23,255 nt of DNA from contig JBFLXN010000025.1 in the NCBI GenBank assembly GCA_040755715.1, forward strand, positions 1-23,255. Reading direction: 5' to 3'. The notes under the pieces are model-generated. The model was given only the letters and a program-made list of their open reading frames with translations, did not search any database and was not told where the DNA came from. Source of the DNA: JBFLXN01 sp040755715 [NCBI: Candidatus Edwardsbacteria bacterium]. GTDB lineage: Bacteria; Edwardsbacteria; AC1; JBFLXN01. Shown piece after piece: positions 22,968-23,255 of the stretch. Position numbers and translations under genes: made by a program. Every line of letters begins with the position of its first letter. The first letter of the stretch is position 1.

Positions 22968-23144
22968 GTTAAAATCAAAAATAAAATATAAAAAATCAAA
23001 AAACACATACCCAAAACATAAAAGCTAGAGACAAATCAACCAATCTCTCAGGTATTCTAAGGCGGAAGGACAGAAAATAATTTTTACATTTTGGGTCTGT
23101 ATATTTGATATTTCATTTTTAATTTTTGATATTATAGTTACTGG
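22968..23144. repeat. AT-rich inverted repeat upstream of glyA with a distinct core
   Basis: A left arm rich in 'aaaatcaaaaataaaat' words (22968-23026) and a right arm rich in 'tttgatatttcattttt' words (23082-23144) are roughly complementary; cccaaaa / ttttggg pair near the centre. The core (about 23026-23080) is different in composition and includes ctctcaggta and aaggacag. Apart from the right-edge promoter, this is what the 350-bp gap before glyA holds. Confidence 0.55.
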
Positions 23145-23196
23145 TGAAAAATTATTTATTCCAACAAAAAATAGTGATTTCCAGTCTGATTATTTC

Positions 23197-23252
23197 TTGA
23201 GTATCCTCGGAAATTATGATATAATTTAAATGTCAAAAAATTTCCGAGGAGG
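23197..23252 (+). promoter_or_regulatory. Promoter, operator-like inverted repeat and RBS for a plus-strand gene beyond the edge
   Basis: -35 TTGAGT (23197-23202), a 17-nt spacer and a perfect -10 TATAAT (23220-23225), then Shine-Dalgarno GAGGAGG (23246-23252), with the start codon expected just past 23255. A perfect 12-bp inverted repeat (tcctcggaaatt, 23204-23215; aatttccgagga, 23239-23250) flanks the -10 box. The right arm overlaps the ribosome binding site. Confidence 0.75.
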
Positions 23253-23255
23253 TTA

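Overview
The window is a bacterial chromosome segment with moderate to low GC in which every recognisable gene lies on the minus strand. The only signs of plus-strand transcription are a promoter and ribosome binding site at the extreme right edge. Three things suggest an uncultured lineage of the FCB group or a WOR-3/Cloacimonadota-like phylum: a secreted protein with a type IX-secretion-style C-terminal domain (YPNPFN motif), lysine synthesis through LL-diaminopimelate aminotransferase, and a deoxynucleoside kinase next to folK. This placement is an inference from gene content only.

Read in the direction of transcription (right to left), the first block (22905 to 15450) is housekeeping: glyA (one-carbon and glycine metabolism), a DUF4388/MshEN-like receptor protein, comEB-type dCMP deaminase, folK, a deoxynucleoside kinase, then dapA, dapB and dapL, and a small lipoprotein. 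A Rho-independent terminator at 15397-15441 closes this block. Most gaps here contain a different, internally repetitive, imperfect inverted repeat.

The second block (15356 to 9220) is accessory. It holds a possible 36-residue ORF, then a tight three-gene restriction-modification cassette: a protein with a B3-like N-terminus and a nuclease-like C-terminus, a DpnII-like PD-(D/E)xK endonuclease and a beta-class DPPF DNA methyltransferase. These are followed by an exported beta-propeller-like protein and an exported M23 peptidase with a sorting domain, ending in a terminator at 9220-9276. A perfect 46-bp direct repeat (9173-9218 and 12167-12212) carries a sigma70-like promoter with an operator-like palindrome. 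One copy precedes the propeller/peptidase pair and the other precedes the HD-GYP gene, so the two units appear to share a promoter.

The third block (9158 to 1) is signalling and transport-like: a double-GAF HD-GYP c-di-GMP phosphodiesterase, a CHASE2 class III adenylate/guanylate cyclase, scpA, and two paralogous family-5 solute-binding lipoproteins with no permease or ATPase nearby. A lone receiver domain and a single-pass membrane sensor-like protein accompany one of them. The start of one more gene runs off the left edge; its ribosome binding site lies inside a strong hairpin.

The most unusual points are the duplicated promoter, the palindromic elements inserted in frame in two proteins, the three-gene R-M cassette with an apparent catalytic Asp-to-Asn change, the self-similar palindromic spacers (one supplies the last codons of glyA), and inverted repeats covering the ribosome binding sites at both edges.
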